NCBI RefSeq assembly: GCF_001007935.1
Contig: NZ_CP011451.1
Span: 1,178,001 to 1,242,000 of the forward strand
Direction: 5' to 3'
Length of the DNA: 64,000 nt
From: Nitrosomonas communis
GTDB lineage: Bacteria > Pseudomonadota > Gammaproteobacteria > Burkholderiales > Nitrosomonadaceae
Positions 31,416 through 43,455 of this stretch are shown one piece after another (position 1 is the first letter of the stretch; each line of letters opens with the position of its first letter). Made by a program: the position numbers and the translations under genes. The notes under the pieces are model-generated. The model was not told the origin of the DNA. It searched no databases and worked only from the letters and a program-made list of their open reading frames with translations.

Positions 31416-32927
31416 TTATGCTAAGAACAGTTTATATACCGGGTTATTGCTCTCATCCCAGTATCGATACCCAAGATTGTCAAGAAAATTTTTAAAGTCA
31501 TTTTTTTCACTAGGAGGCACTTCCATTCCTACTAGTACGCGCCCAAAATCTGCCCCATGGTTACGATAATGGAACAAACTGATGTTCCATAGATGACTCA
31601 TATTATTCAGAAAATTCATTAAAGCACCTGGTCTATCAGGAAACTCAAAACGATAGAGAATCTCATTCTTAACATCTCTGGAACGTCCTCCCACCATGTG
31701 ACGAATATGTAATTTTGCCATTTCATTCCCACTCATATCCTCAGTACGCAATCCGTTTGCTTCCAGATTTTTGATCAGATTAAGCGCTTCCTCACGATTA
31801 TGAACTGAAACCCCAACAAATACATGCGCCTTTTTAGGATCTGCATAGCGATAATTGAATTCAGTAATACTTCTTGCCCCTAACAAGGCACAGAATTTCT
31901 TGAAACTACCAGGCTCTTCAGGAATCGTAACCGCCATGAGCGCTTCACGTTGCTCGCCTAACTCTGCACGTTCAGAGACATGGCGTAAACGATCAAAATT
32001 CATGTTAGCACCTGATGCTATCGCTACGAGTGTTTTATGACGTAATTTTTCACGATCGACGTAAGCCTTTAATCCAGCAACAGAGAGCGCTCCAGAAGGC
32101 TCAAGAATGGCCCGGGTATCTTCAAATACGTCTTTAATAGCCGCACAAATAGCGTCCGCGTCGACTAGAAAAATTTCATCAACCAGCTCTTGACACAAGC
32201 GAAAAGTTTCTTCACCAACGTATCTCACTGCTACACCATCAGCAAATAGACCTACTTGCGAAAGTTTAACGCGATGTCCTTTCTGTAATGAACAATACAT
32301 GGCATCTGAATCAACTGGTTCAACCCCAATAATCTTGATTTCCGGGTAAAGCCTTTTTACATAGGCTGCAATCCCAGAAATAAGTCCTCCTCCTCCTACT
32401 GGCACGAATATGGCGTATATTCCAGCTCCATGCTGGCGTAAAATTTCCATACCGATGGTCCCTTGTCCAGCTATTACATCTGGATCATCATAAGGATGAA
32501 CAAAAGTAGCATCCTCTTGCTGCGTAAGCTCTAAGGCATGTTCATAGGCATCGTTATAAGAATCGCCATAAAGTAACACGGTTGCACCAAGCGCCATCAC
32601 TGCATTGATCTTGATTTGAGGAGTTGTTACTGGCATCACGATCGTAGCGGAGCAATCTAATTTCTGGGCAGCTAATGCAACACCTTGCGCATGATTACCA
32701 GCCGAAGCAGCAATCACGCCACGTTTGAGCATAGCGGGAGAAAGCTTTGCCATTTTATTGTAAGCGCCACGCAACTTGAATGAGAATACGGGCTGCATGT
32801 CTTCTCGTTTCAGAAATACTTGGTTATGAATGCGTGCTGAGAGATTAACTGCCTCCTCTAGTGGTGTTTCTATAGCGACATCATAAACACGGGCAGTAAG
32901 CACCCTTTCGAGATAGTCATTCCTCAT
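31416..32927 (-). CDS. ilvA: Threonine dehydratase (biosynthetic)
   Basis: 503 residues. This PLP enzyme turns threonine into 2-oxobutanoate, the first step towards isoleucine. The PLP lysine is in FSFKLRGAYNK, and the phosphate-binding loop in PVGGGGLISG; SAGNHAQGVA is the substrate loop. The C-terminal third holds two ACT-like regulatory domains (EEPGSFKKFCALLGARSITE and EFPDRPGALMNFLNNM), which bind isoleucine and valine in the long IlvA form. It stands apart from the other ilv genes in the window. Confidence 0.96.
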   Translation of the reverse strand: MRNDYLERVLTARVYDVAIETPLEEAVNLSARIHNQVFLKREDMQPVFSFKLRGAYNKMAKLSPAMLKRGVIAASAGNHAQGVALAAQKLDCSATIVMPVTTPQIKINAVMALGATVLLYGDSYNDAYEHALELTQQEDATFVHPYDDPDVIAGQGTIGMEILRQHGAGIYAIFVPVGGGGLISGIAAYVKRLYPEIKIIGVEPVDSDAMYCSLQKGHRVKLSQVGLFADGVAVRYVGEETFRLCQELVDEIFLVDADAICAAIKDVFEDTRAILEPSGALSVAGLKAYVDREKLRHKTLVAIASGANMNFDRLRHVSERAELGEQREALMAVTIPEEPGSFKKFCALLGARSITEFNYRYADPKKAHVFVGVSVHNREEALNLIKNLEANGLRTEDMSGNEMAKLHIRHMVGGRSRDVKNEILYRFEFPDRPGALMNFLNNMSHLWNISLFHYRNHGADFGRVLVGMEVPPSEKNDFKNFLDNLGYRYWDESNNPVYKLFLA

Positions 32928-33479
32928 AAGATGGCATTTTGGAAGTGGTAAACAAAGTCAAGAGTATGAATTTACAGGATGTGCTGATTCTATCATGCTA
33001 AACGAATTGCAATTGATAAGAGGCGAAATTTAAATGAATTAAAACCACCATTCATTGCAGATACCTGCTAGAGTCAGGACAATCTAATTCCATTTCTAAA
33101 TTAAAATTGATGCGAAGGCGAGCCACAGACAACATCCATAATACGACAAGGTGAAGCCGACAAAGCCAGTTTTGATTTAGAAGTGGAATAACAGGTAGAG
33201 AGAACGCTCTAAAACCAGCTTCATCATTAGAATCGCTCTTAAAATTTATTTTAGACAATTAATATCATTCTAAATACGGAAGAATTAGAATTGTTATTGA
33301 GAAACAAACTGAAGTTTAGGTTCAATACAATCTGTTTTGAATTAAAGAGAGCTATACACTGCAATACTGGCAAATTAAAATTTCTGAAAAATTCACCCAG
33401 CCCATCATGAATCTGGGTGAACCATAAAGTGTTTCAAATTGAAAATTATTTCTAATCAAACCCATTTATTAATGGTCAT
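32928..33479. other. Spacer between ilvA and cytochrome c peroxidase
   Basis: Holds MITE copy 4 (33087-33190). The rest is AT-rich with no gene. The ilvA promoter should lie in the left part. Confidence 0.5.
33087..33190 (-). repeat. MITE-like repeat, copy 4
   Basis: About 104 bp, ATTCCATTTCTAAATTAAAA to TTTAGAAGTGGAATA, with inner GCGAAGGCGAGCC and GAAGCCGACAAAGCC. It is in the reverse orientation, like copies 1 and 6. Confidence 0.88.
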
Positions 33480-34478
33480 TTAATCAAATGGCTCATACCG
33501 ATGAGTTTCATTAGTGGATGGAGGTAAAATCGGTAATTTAAAGTCTGGCTGCTTACCCGTCAATGTTTTCAGAAAAGCCACAATATTAGCAATCTCCTCT
33601 TTGTTGAATTCACGATTGACTTGTAATCTTCCCATGATATCCACTGCTTCTTCCAGCGTTGAAGCACCACCATCATGGAAATAGGGGTAGGTTAATTCCA
33701 CATTGCGTAATGTTGGTACTTTAAATACAAAACGATCTTCTTCCTTACCTGTTACATCCATGCGGCCTATCGCAGGGCTTTCTGTCTCATAGGGTTTATA
33801 AACACCCATTTTTTCAAATGAATTTCCACCCACTGCTGGACCATTATGGCATTTTGTACAACCCGCGCTCTTGAATAACGCATATCCATCTGATTCTGCC
33901 TTGGTCAGCGCCTCTTTATCACCTTCCAACCATTTATCAAAACGGGAGCCAGGTGTCACCAGAGTTTCCTCAAAAGCTGCGATGGCAGTAGTTACCCCAT
34001 CTATATCAATTTTATCCGAATTAAAAGCTTTCTTGAATTGGTCCTTATATTGAGGAATCGTGTTCAACATCGCTACCACTTTGTCATGTGCAAAAGCCAT
34101 TTCCCCGGGATTCGCGATAGGTCCACCCGCTTGCTCTTTGAGATCTTTTGCCCGTCCATCCCAGAACTGCGCCAAATTCATGCTCGCATTCAGCACAGTA
34201 GGAGCATTGATCGGGCCCTGTTGCCATTTATGGCCAATGGAAGTTTTGAGGTTATCCGTCCCTCCCATGCTCAAATTATGGCAGGAATTACAGGAAATAA
34301 AACCAGATTTTGACAATCGGGTATCAAAAAATAACATCTTCCCAAGTTCAACCATTGCTGCATTTTCTGGTTTTACCGGTTTAATAGGCTGTATTGGTTC
34401 ATTAGCAGCAAATGCATGCACAGACATAAACATTACGCCAACCGATAATAGCGAGGCAGTCAGCTTACGCATCATCAT
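33480..34478 (-). CDS. Di-heme cytochrome c peroxidase
   Basis: 332 residues from the ATG at 34478, preceded by AGGAG. It is a periplasmic enzyme that reduces hydrogen peroxide with electrons from c-type cytochromes. A signal peptide (MMMRKLTASLL... to AFAA) is followed by two heme-c motifs, CNSCH and CTKCH. MVELGKMLFFDTRLSKSG, FWDGRAKDLKEQAGGPI and KVPTLRNVELTYPYFHDGG are family signatures (CcpA/MauG group). It closely fits the Nitrosomonas enzyme that is active without pre-reduction. It is a single gene. Confidence 0.93.
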   Translation of the reverse strand: MMMRKLTASLLSVGVMFMSVHAFAANEPIQPIKPVKPENAAMVELGKMLFFDTRLSKSGFISCNSCHNLSMGGTDNLKTSIGHKWQQGPINAPTVLNASMNLAQFWDGRAKDLKEQAGGPIANPGEMAFAHDKVVAMLNTIPQYKDQFKKAFNSDKIDIDGVTTAIAAFEETLVTPGSRFDKWLEGDKEALTKAESDGYALFKSAGCTKCHNGPAVGGNSFEKMGVYKPYETESPAIGRMDVTGKEEDRFVFKVPTLRNVELTYPYFHDGGASTLEEAVDIMGRLQVNREFNKEEIANIVAFLKTLTGKQPDFKLPILPPSTNETHRYEPFD

Positions 34479-34625
34479 TGTTGAGAATCTCCTAAAAAAC
34501 ACGGCTGTAATGGCGCAGCCGGTTACGCCTAAACTAAATGTATCTTATCAAAATGAACTCATTAAAAATAATTAGTTATAATTTACTCAATCTACTTGAA
34601 TCATCTATCTATTACTAGCAAAAAT

Positions 34626-35186
34626 TCATTTTTTCTGTTTTTTTACAGAAGTAGCAGTCTTTGAAATAATGTGATTATTTTCTATATAACCATAATCACA
34701 GCCTTTTCCAATATCACAATCAAGCAGGTGAGATAGCTCTATAAGAGCTTGCCGGTAGACTTGACGCTTAAAATCTATAACTGAGTCAAGTTCTACCCAA
34801 TACCGATTCCAGCGCCATGCATCAAATTCAGGGTGTGGGCTTTTTCTGAGTGATACATCGGTATCACGCCCAAGTAAGCGCAGTAAAAACCAGATCTGTT
34901 TCTGCCCCTTATAGCTTCGGCGCCATTCACGTCTTATCCAGCATTCTGGTACCTCATAACGTAACCACTCTCGAGTGCGCCCCAAAACCTCCACATGATA
35001 GGGCTGTAGCCCTACCTCCTCAGTTAATTCTCGATACATCGCTTGCGTTGGAGTTTCACCAGACTTAATACCCCCCTGCGGAAATTGCCAAGAATTCTGC
35101 TTGACACGCTTCCCCCAGAAAACTTCATTTTTAGAATTTAATAGAATAATTCCAACATTAGGACGATATCCGTTACGGTCGATCAT
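34626..35186 (-). CDS. rppH: RppH, RNA pyrophosphohydrolase (Nudix)
   Basis: 186 residues. It removes pyrophosphate from mRNA 5' ends and so triggers decay. The start [20 protein letters not shown] is the RppH signature. The Nudix box [20 protein letters not shown] is complete. A longer C-terminal tail carries basic residues. It is divergent from proS, with 242 nt between them that should hold both promoters. Confidence 0.94.
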   Translation of the reverse strand: MIDRNGYRPNVGIILLNSKNEVFWGKRVKQNSWQFPQGGIKSGETPTQAMYRELTEEVGLQPYHVEVLGRTREWLRYEVPECWIRREWRRSYKGQKQIWFLLRLLGRDTDVSLRKSPHPEFDAWRWNRYWVELDSVIDFKRQVYRQALIELSHLLDCDIGKGCDYGYIENNHIISKTATSVKKQKK

Positions 35187-35428
35187 TTAATTCATCCGTC
35201 ATTGAGACGTCAATTACTAGCCATTTTTCCATAATTTCTCCCAGATTAAAAGTCATCATAAAACAAAAAATCGGGACATACTTTCTTTAATTTTTTCATT
35301 TCTCCCTTTCTTAACTGGATATGATAATCGTAGTGAGTTTAAACCGCATAGGTAACCCAGCTTTTTCAGGGTAAAATGTCGCTTTCTTATTTCTAATATA
35401 ACCATAAAACATACGAGATCAATCCTCC

Positions 35429-37138
35429 ATGCGTGTTTCTCAATTCTTTATTTCAACGCTCAAAGAAGCTCCTGCAGAAGCTGAATTGATCAGCCATAAG
35501 CTGATGCTACGCGCAGGTTTAATCAAACGCCTTGGCAGTGGCCTTTATACCTGGATGCCTTTGGGTTTGAGAGTCTTGCGCAAGATCGAGTTCATTATTC
35601 GCGAGGAAATGAATAACAGCGGGGCGGTTGAGCTTTTAATGCCTGCAGTTCAACCCGCAGAACTCTGGCAAGAAACTGCTCGCTGGGAAGCATTCGGACC
35701 ACAAATGCTGAAAATCCAGGATAGACACCAGCACAATTATTGTTTTGGTCCAACTCACGAAGAAGTCATCACCGATATTGCACGTAAAGAAATCAAAAGC
35801 TATCGCCAATTACCACTCAATTTTTATCAAATCCAAACCAAATTTCGGGATGAAATTCGTCCTCGCTTTGGCGTCATGAGAGCACGTGAATTTATAATGA
35901 AAGATGCCTACTCGTTTCATGCTGACCTAAATTCCCTTGAGAAAACCTATCGGTTAATGCATGACACTTATAGCAATATATTTACCCGTATCGGGCTGAA
36001 TTTCCGAGCTGTGGCAGCAGACACGGGCGCGATGGGCGGTAGCAATTCACATGAGTTTCATGTATTAGCTGATTCAGGTGAGGATGTGATTGCTTTCTGC
36101 CCCCAGTCAGATTATGCAGCTAATATCGAATTGGCCGAGGCCATTTCTTCTGGAAAAATTCGCGAAATTCCTGATGGCATCATGCAAAAGATTTCAACAC
36201 CTGAGCAAAAAGCCTGCGAAGAAATTGCGAGCTTTTTAGGTATTCCCGTGCAGAAAACGGTAAAAGCATTGGCCATTACTGCAGATGATCAGTTTTATCT
36301 CTTGCTGCTACGTGGTGATCATCAGCTCAATGAAACAAAAGTGAGAAAAATTCCATTTTTAAGCCATTTCGAATGGGCCAATGAAGAAAGAATATTAGCT
36401 GAAACCGGCTGCCGACCAGGGTATATCGGACCGGTTGGTTTGGAAAAATGTATCATCGCTGACAAAGCTGTTATGGAAATGAGTAATTTCGTCTGTGGCG
36501 CAAACGAGGAAGGTTTTCATTTCACTCAGGTTAATTTTGAACGTGACTTGAAATTACCCGATCACGTTTTTGATATCCGTGATGTCATTGTGGGGGATCC
36601 CTCACCCGATGGTAAGGGAACACTGGAAATTTGTCGTGGTATTGAGGTGGGTCATATATTTCAGTTACGCACAAAATATTCTGAAAAAATGAAGGCAACC
36701 TACCTGGACGAATCGGGCCAAACCAAAGTAATGGAAATGGGATGTTATGGCATCGGCGTATCGCGCATTGTAGCAGCAGCCATTGAACAAAATCATGATG
36801 AGCATGGCATCATATTTCCGCTTGCGATCGCTCCCTTCCAACTCGCTATTATTCCAATCGGCCTGAAAAAAAATCCACAAGTACAAGCTGAGACTGAAAG
36901 GCTGTATGACGCATTTTCAGCAGCTCATATTGAAGTGATTATGGATGATCGCGAGGAGCGCCCTGGTGTAATGTTTGCTGACATGGAATTAATTGGCATT
37001 CCTCATAGAATCGTAATCAGCGAGCGAGGCCTAAAAGAAGCCACAATAGAATATCGTGGCCGATGTGATGAAAAATCTCAAATAATTCCCCTGAAGGAGA
37101 TCACTTCATTTGTCATTGCAAAAGTATGCGGAAATTGA
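35429..37138 (+). CDS. proS: Prolyl-tRNA synthetase
   Basis: 569 residues, bacterial type with an editing insertion. The class II core has motif 1 ([20 protein letters not shown]), motif 2 ([19 protein letters not shown]) and motif 3 ([17 protein letters not shown]). The YbaK-like editing domain lies at about 240-390 ([20 protein letters not shown] and [20 protein letters not shown]). The anticodon-binding domain ends the protein. The 3' end overlaps the next gene by 13 nt. Confidence 0.97.
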   Translation: MRVSQFFISTLKEAPAEAELISHKLMLRAGLIKRLGSGLYTWMPLGLRVLRKIEFIIREEMNNSGAVELLMPAVQPAELWQETARWEAFGPQMLKIQDRHQHNYCFGPTHEEVITDIARKEIKSYRQLPLNFYQIQTKFRDEIRPRFGVMRAREFIMKDAYSFHADLNSLEKTYRLMHDTYSNIFTRIGLNFRAVAADTGAMGGSNSHEFHVLADSGEDVIAFCPQSDYAANIELAEAISSGKIREIPDGIMQKISTPEQKACEEIASFLGIPVQKTVKALAITADDQFYLLLLRGDHQLNETKVRKIPFLSHFEWANEERILAETGCRPGYIGPVGLEKCIIADKAVMEMSNFVCGANEEGFHFTQVNFERDLKLPDHVFDIRDVIVGDPSPDGKGTLEICRGIEVGHIFQLRTKYSEKMKATYLDESGQTKVMEMGCYGIGVSRIVAAAIEQNHDEHGIIFPLAIAPFQLAIIPIGLKKNPQVQAETERLYDAFSAAHIEVIMDDREERPGVMFADMELIGIPHRIVISERGLKEATIEYRGRCDEKSQIIPLKEITSFVIAKVCGN

Positions 37139-37731
37139 CTGGCTTTATTATGATGCTTATTCCGCTTATTGCTCAGGCAGGTGCCCAAATGTATGAACCT
37201 TTATCTGCCAGCACCAGAACAGTATTGCAAAAGACTGTCAGTGATCAAGCTGTTTCGTATTTTATTACCTTGCCCGAAACAGAAAGTAAGGCTTGGCTTA
37301 CCACCATGTCTGATCGGTTAAAAAAGCATATGCCCGATCAAAACGAGCGCAATGATTTCCTTACTACGGTTCATTATGAGGCTGTCCGCGCGGGGCTCGA
37401 TCCACAGTTAGTGTTGAGTATTATTCAGGTCGAAAGTAGTTTTAGAAAATATGCTATATCGACCGCGGGTGCGCGCGGCTATATGCAAATCATGCCCTTC
37501 TGGGTGGACACCATTGGCAGCAAAGAGCATAACCTCTTCCATCTACGGGTCAATTTACGTTATGGATGTACCATTTTGCGTCACTACCTTGATATGGAGA
37601 GAGGTGATTATTTTCGCGCTCTTGGAAGATATAACGGAAGCCTAGGACAAGCTACTTATCGAGAGCTGGTATTTAATACGTGGCACAAGTATTGGCACTA
37701 TCCTGTAACCCAGGAGATAGCACAAAATTAG
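37126..37731 (+). CDS. Lytic transglycosylase (SLT domain)
   Basis: 201 residues with a signal peptide ([20 protein letters not shown]). The SLT domain (about 86-190) contains the catalytic Glu in [20 protein letters not shown], then MQIMPFW and [12 protein letters not shown]. It cuts peptidoglycan glycan strands to anhydromuropeptides in the periplasm. Its start lies inside proS, so translation is probably coupled. Which lytic transglycosylase subgroup it belongs to is not clear. Confidence 0.9.
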   Translation: MRKLTGFIMMLIPLIAQAGAQMYEPLSASTRTVLQKTVSDQAVSYFITLPETESKAWLTTMSDRLKKHMPDQNERNDFLTTVHYEAVRAGLDPQLVLSIIQVESSFRKYAISTAGARGYMQIMPFWVDTIGSKEHNLFHLRVNLRYGCTILRHYLDMERGDYFRALGRYNGSLGQATYRELVFNTWHKYWHYPVTQEIAQN

Positions 37732-37739
37732 CAACATTT

Positions 37740-38246
37740 CTATTTAGTATGAGGGGAATCAACTGCATTGACTGGATCCATTCTTCCTGAATAACTCTGT
37801 ATGAATTTTTCAATCTCTTCTCGGTTAAGCAGGCCAATCTTTCGTGCGGCAGGTTTACCAGCAGGGTCGAATAAATAGGTACTAGGCAGCATCGATAATT
37901 CATCAAGCTGTAAAGCAATCTCTCGGGTACCGAAAACGATCGGATAAGGAATAGACATTGCATCAGCAAATTTTACTATCGTTTCCGTATCGGCATAATC
38001 CATAGCAATCCCAATGATTATGACATCCTTCCGGTCTTGGTAAAGCGAGATCAAATCAGGAATTTCCTCCAGGCAGGGAGGGCACCAGGTTGCCCAGAAA
38101 TTTACCAGCACCCACTTTCCTCTATAATCACTCAATTGATGTATTTTTCCCTTGCTATCCTCAAATCTGAACTGAAACTCTTCTGCCTGACCATAAAAAG
38201 ATACGAAACTCAATAAAAGCAATAAGCAAAGGAAAAAGCGTTTCAT
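37740..38246 (-). CDS. TlpA-like periplasmic thioredoxin
   Basis: 168 residues from the ATG at 38246, five bases after the leuA stop. The longer frame inside leuA is not used because MKRFFLCLLLLLSFVSFYGQ is a proper signal peptide. The redoxin domain has the CXXC site in NFWATWCPPCLEEIPDLI and the cis-Pro region LSMLPSTYLFDPAGKP. It is likely a periplasmic thiol reductant, possibly in cytochrome c maturation, which suits a heme-rich ammonia oxidizer. It converges with the transglycosylase gene. Confidence 0.88.
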   Translation of the reverse strand: MKRFFLCLLLLLSFVSFYGQAEEFQFRFEDSKGKIHQLSDYRGKWVLVNFWATWCPPCLEEIPDLISLYQDRKDVIIIGIAMDYADTETIVKFADAMSIPYPIVFGTREIALQLDELSMLPSTYLFDPAGKPAARKIGLLNREEIEKFIQSYSGRMDPVNAVDSPHTK

Positions 38247-38250
38247 GTTA

Positions 38251-39783
38251 TCAAACCTGCGGATGGGCTTTCTCAAGCCTGCTATACAGTTTATTGAATG
38301 CGCTGAGATAAGCTTTAGCAGAAGCCACGACAATATCTGTATCTGCCCCTTGACCATTTACAATTCTACCGGATTTCTGCAACCTGACCGTCACCTCACC
38401 TTGTGCATCCGTTCCACTGGTAATGTTGTTAACCGAAAACAATTGTAATTCGGCGCCACTATGCAAGATCTTTTCAATCGCACGAAAAGTTGCGTCAACT
38501 GGACCGCTCCCTTCAGATTCGGCATGTAGTTCATTACTCCCGGCAGCGATCACTACCCGAGCGAAAGGAGTCTCACCTGTTTCACTATGTGCAGTGAGTG
38601 AAAGCAATCGATAATGTTCTTCAGGAGTCTGCACCTCATCCGAAACCAGTGCGTGCAGATCTTCATCAAAAATTTCATGTTTTTTATCTGCCAAATCCTT
38701 AAAGCGCACAAACATAGTATTGAGCAATTCTTCAGATTCAAACTCAATGCCAAGTTCCTTTAAACGGCTGCGAAACGCGTTACGGCCAGAATGCTTACCC
38801 AGCAACAACTTATTGGCTCCCCAGCCCACATCTTCTGCACGCATAATTTCATAAGTCTCACGATGTTTGAGCACACCATCTTGATGAATTCCAGATTCAT
38901 GTGCAAACGCATTTGCGCCAACAATGGCTTTATTGGGTTGTACTGGAAAACCGGTAATTCCTGAAACCAATTTACTGGCAGGGACAATATGGGTGGTATC
39001 GATGCGCGTATCACATGGAAAGAAATCCTGCCGTGTACGAACGGCCATGACAACTTCTTCAAGCGCAGCATTTCCAGCGCGCTCACCCAGTCCATTAATG
39101 GTACATTCAACTTGTCTCGCGCCATTTATGACTGCCGACAATGAATTAGCGACCGCTAACCCTAGATCATTGTGACAATGGACGGAAAAAATGACTTTAT
39201 CTGAATTGGGAATACGCTCACGCAATGTTCGAATAAGTTCGCCAAACTGATCTGGCATGGTATACCCTACTGTATCTGGAATATTCAATGTCTTTGCCCC
39301 CGCATCGATCACTGCTTCCAAAACACGACACAGAAAATTGATTTCAGACCGACCGGCATCCTCTGGAGAGAATTCAACGTTGTCTGTATACCGACGTGCC
39401 CATTTTATAGCTTTCACCGCTTGCTCGACCACTTGTTCCGGCGACATGCGCAATTTATTCTTCATGTGTATAGGTGAAGTAGCAATAAAAGTGTGAATGC
39501 GCGCTGCATTAGCGCCACACAAGGCTTCACCCGCGCGATTGATATCATTTTCGATAGCGCGAGCAAGTCCACAAACCACGCTATCCTTAATCGTATCAGC
39601 CACTGCCTTGACGGCTTCAAAATCCCCATTGGAAGCTGCCGGAAAACCTGCCTCAATAACATCAACCCCCATACGCTCAAGCTGTCGAGCAATCCGCACT
39701 TTCTCTTCTTTTGTCATGGAAGCGCCAGGACTTTGCTCTCCATCACGTAAGGTGGTATCAAAAATAATCAAATGGTCGCGCAT
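38251..39783 (-). CDS. leuA: 2-Isopropylmalate synthase
   Basis: About 510 residues. It condenses acetyl-CoA with 2-oxoisovalerate, the first step of leucine synthesis. The start at 39783 gives correct spacing from GGAG; the adjacent ATG at 39786 is nearly as good. The TIM barrel begins [16 protein letters not shown] and has the metal-binding [14 protein letters not shown]. The [12 protein letters not shown] segment is present, and a C-terminal allosteric domain (about 390-510) binds leucine. A small ORF and a terminator-like hairpin lie upstream. Confidence 0.96.
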   Translation of the reverse strand: MRDHLIIFDTTLRDGEQSPGASMTKEEKVRIARQLERMGVDVIEAGFPAASNGDFEAVKAVADTIKDSVVCGLARAIENDINRAGEALCGANAARIHTFIATSPIHMKNKLRMSPEQVVEQAVKAIKWARRYTDNVEFSPEDAGRSEINFLCRVLEAVIDAGAKTLNIPDTVGYTMPDQFGELIRTLRERIPNSDKVIFSVHCHNDLGLAVANSLSAVINGARQVECTINGLGERAGNAALEEVVMAVRTRQDFFPCDTRIDTTHIVPASKLVSGITGFPVQPNKAIVGANAFAHESGIHQDGVLKHRETYEIMRAEDVGWGANKLLLGKHSGRNAFRSRLKELGIEFESEELLNTMFVRFKDLADKKHEIFDEDLHALVSDEVQTPEEHYRLLSLTAHSETGETPFARVVIAAGSNELHAESEGSGPVDATFRAIEKILHSGAELQLFSVNNITSGTDAQGEVTVRLQKSGRIVNGQGADTDIVVASAKAYLSAFNKLYSRLEKAHPQV

Positions 39784-39826
39784 CATTTTCTCCATCGAAT
39801 GAAATCTAAATTACAGAGCAAAGATT

Positions 39827-39849
39827 AAAAATTCGGGTTTCGAATTTTT
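39827..39849 (-). terminator. Terminator-like hairpin before leuA
   Basis: On the minus strand AAAAATTCG and CGAATTTTT form a 9-bp stem around a 5-nt loop, with more U following. It lies between the small ORF and leuA, so it could act as an attenuator rather than a gene-end terminator. Confidence 0.5.
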
Positions 39850-39886
39850 TAGATTATCAGCAAGCGATTGAAAGAAGTATTGAATT

Positions 39887-39991
39887 TTAGCGCCCACGGC
39901 GCAGCAGATAGCCTGTTAGATGCAACCAGGCCAAAGAAGAGAAATAAAAGAAGAATAGAGATACCGGAAAATTAGTTGTCAACTTGTTCAT
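39887..39991 (-). CDS. Small ORF upstream of leuA (possible leader peptide)
   Basis: 34 residues, MNKLTTNFPVSLFFFYFSSL... then AWLHLTGYLLRRGR. It has seven Leu and a hydrophobic middle. Its ATG is 47 nt after the pssA stop, with only a weak ribosome-binding site. The terminator-like hairpin that follows makes a leader-peptide attenuator for leuA possible. It could also be a tiny membrane protein or chance. Confidence 0.35.
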   Translation of the reverse strand: MNKLTTNFPVSLFFFYFSSLAWLHLTGYLLRRGR

Positions 39992-40037
39992 GGTAGAAAT
40001 ATAAAACGTTTCCAATATTTCTGCAAGCGCAAGACCG

Positions 40038-40820
40038 CTATGTCATATTCTGATTTTTTATCTCATCGTTTTTTTTACTTTTACTCAGCCGCCATAACTT
40101 CATGAAATAGCCTGATAAAGCATATAGAGAAAATAAGCCAAATAACACCACAGGCGGATGACTCGGTATTAAGACAAAAAAGAACAATAATAAAAGTAAA
40201 ACTGAGAAAAAAGGGACGCGTCTGCGCAGATTGAACTCTTTACCACTATAGTAAGGCAAATTACTCACCATGGTAAGGCCAGCAAACAACGTCACTGCCC
40301 ATACCAGCCACTTGATATCCGCGCCTTGTATTTCAAAATCCGATGCTACCCATACCAATCCAGCTATCAGCGCTGCTGCTGCGGGGCTAGGCAGCCCCTG
40401 GAAAAAGCGCTTATCCACTACTTCTATGTTGGTGTTAAAACGTGCCAATCGTAATGCCGCACAAGCGCAATAAATAAACGCTGCTATCCACCCCAATTTA
40501 CCCATCTCTTTTAGTACCCACACATATGCTACCAGTGCAGGGGCAACTCCAAAAGAAACCATATCCGACAAGCTGTCATACTCTGCACCAAATTCACTTT
40601 GAGTATGTGTTATACGCGCCACTCGACCATCCAGGCCATCCAACACCATTGCCACGAAAATTGCTATGGCAGAATTCTCGTAGTGACCATTCATGGCCTG
40701 CACAATCGCAAAGAAACCTGCAAACAATGCGGCTGTGGTAAATAAATTCGGCAATAGATAAATCCCTCTGCGTCGCAATCGGGACTTAAGCGCAAAGCGC
40801 GCTGAGTTCGGTTCATGCAT
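40038..40820 (-). CDS. pssA: CDP-diacylglycerol-serine O-phosphatidyltransferase
   Basis: 260-residue membrane enzyme making phosphatidylserine from CDP-diacylglycerol and serine. It has the full CDP-alcohol phosphotransferase motif, beginning DGLDGRVARI and ending GAEYDSLSD, with several membrane helices. Type II enzyme of this size is usual in betaproteobacteria. The next step, psd, is encoded just upstream in the same direction. Confidence 0.95.
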   Translation of the reverse strand: MHEPNSARFALKSRLRRRGIYLLPNLFTTAALFAGFFAIVQAMNGHYENSAIAIFVAMVLDGLDGRVARITHTQSEFGAEYDSLSDMVSFGVAPALVAYVWVLKEMGKLGWIAAFIYCACAALRLARFNTNIEVVDKRFFQGLPSPAAAALIAGLVWVASDFEIQGADIKWLVWAVTLFAGLTMVSNLPYYSGKEFNLRRRVPFFSVLLLLLFFFVLIPSHPPVVLFGLFSLYALSGYFMKLWRLSKSKKNDEIKNQNMT

Positions 40821-40941
40821 TTTTAGTATGAACTACATAATAGCCTACAATGGAATAAAGAAAGATAAATCGCAAAAAATAGAAAATAATTTTATTAATC
40901 TAGCAAACAAATTAGGAGGTAGCAATAATAAACAAATTTGC

Positions 40942-41589
40942 CTAACTGCGTAACTCAGCTAATATGGTTAACGTCGCATAAACTTTATCACCAATATTGA
41001 CATTAATTCTAGTATCGGTTGGCAGATAAACATCCACTCTTGAACCAAAGCGAATAAATCCAAACCGTTGCCCACGTGCCAGGCGATCACCAGGGTTGAC
41101 GTGACATATAATACGTTTTGCGATCAAACCTGCAATCTGCACACAAGTTACATCGAGCCCCTTATCTGTTTTTATCCAGAGAGCATTACGTTCATTTTCT
41201 AAGGAAGCCTTGGATAAGCTAGCGTTAATAAATTGACCCGGGAAATACCAGCGGTCTTTTATCATTCCATCCACAGGGCTACGATTGGAATGAACATTAA
41301 ATACATTCATGAACACACTGACTTTAATCGCCTCACGATTAAGAAAAGGATCCTGCGTTTTCTCAACAGCGACAATCCTTCCATCTGCAGGCGCTAATAT
41401 AGCATTAGCTTGTGATGGAATGGTGCGGGAAGGATCCCGAAAAAACTGCAAAACGAACAGTGCAATAAACCAGAAGGGTAATGCCCACAACCAGCCTAAA
41501 AATAGATGAACCAATAAAGCGATTGAAAACGCGACGGTAATATGAAACCAACCTTCGCGCGCAATAATAGGATGAGGATAAGTTGGCAT
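40942..41589 (-). CDS. psd: Phosphatidylserine decarboxylase (short form)
   Basis: 215 residues. It makes phosphatidylethanolamine. The proenzyme cleaves itself at Gly182-Ser183 in [11 protein letters not shown], forming the pyruvoyl cofactor on Ser183. One or two N-terminal membrane helices (about 15-48), LAPADGRIV and [18 protein letters not shown] are typical of the short Psd family. It sits between ilvC and pssA, a conserved cluster in betaproteobacteria. Confidence 0.94.
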   Translation of the reverse strand: MPTYPHPIIAREGWFHITVAFSIALLVHLFLGWLWALPFWFIALFVLQFFRDPSRTIPSQANAILAPADGRIVAVEKTQDPFLNREAIKVSVFMNVFNVHSNRSPVDGMIKDRWYFPGQFINASLSKASLENERNALWIKTDKGLDVTCVQIAGLIAKRIICHVNPGDRLARGQRFGFIRFGSRVDVYLPTDTRINVNIGDKVYATLTILAELRS

Positions 41590-41693
41590 GAGTAACTTAA
41601 ATAGTAGGTTAACCCGATATTTATAAAATATCGGGTAAAAAAGCGAAGTATTTTAAATAATTCTTAGACAAAAATGCGCAGATAAGTTCTTCA

Positions 41694-42960
<1,267 letters not shown>

Positions 42961-43452
42961 TTATTCTTTTAAAATCCGCTCTCCACGACCTAAACCGGAA
43001 GCACCCGTTCGGATAGTCTCGAGAATCATATTTCGCTGTATTGTTTCAAGAAAGGCATCAAGTTTTGAACTGGTACCTGTCAGCTCTATCGTGTATGACT
43101 TGTCTGTGACATCAATAATACTGCCGCGAAAAATATCTGCCAACCGTTTGATCTCTTCGCGATCCTCGCCAATGGCTCGGACTTTCACCAACATAAGCTC
43201 TCGCTCGATATGATCTCCCTCGCTCAAATCAACTATTTTGACCACCTCAATCAGTTTATTCAGCTGCTTGGTAATTTGCTCGATCACTTCATCCGAGCCG
43301 ACTGTAACCAAAGTCATACGAGACAAAGTGGGATCTTCTGTCGGCGCTACAATGAGTGACTCAATGTTATAGCCTCGTGCCGAAAATAAGCCTGCTACTC
43401 GAGACAGCGCACCGGCCTCATTTTCCATCAATAAAGAGATAATATGCCGCAT
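42961..43452 (-). CDS. ilvH: Acetolactate synthase small subunit
   Basis: 163 residues. Regulatory subunit giving valine feedback. The ACT domain is at the N-terminus (ISLLMENEAGALSRVAGLFS and RGYNIESL). It starts just after the ilvI stop (4-nt gap), so the subunits are made together. Confidence 0.96.
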   Translation of the reverse strand: MRHIISLLMENEAGALSRVAGLFSARGYNIESLIVAPTEDPTLSRMTLVTVGSDEVIEQITKQLNKLIEVVKIVDLSEGDHIERELMLVKVRAIGEDREEIKRLADIFRGSIIDVTDKSYTIELTGTSSKLDAFLETIQRNMILETIRTGASGLGRGERILKE

Positions 43453-43455
43453 TTC

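Larger units (their letters stand above)
39796..40037. other. pssA-leuA intergenic region
   Basis: Holds a 34-codon open frame (39887-39991) and a terminator-like hairpin (39827-39849), both on the minus strand before leuA. Confidence 0.6.

Noticed and set aside
33052..33258. 68-codon frame ending in LEMELDCPDSSRYLQ
   Set aside because: Most of it is the translation of MITE copy 4; the same peptide-like pieces appear wherever the repeat occurs.
41609..41635. Hairpin ACCCGATATTT/AAATATCGGGT between ilvC and psd
   Set aside because: The A/T run lies on the wrong side for a minus-strand terminator, so I do not call one; it may still be an mRNA hairpin.
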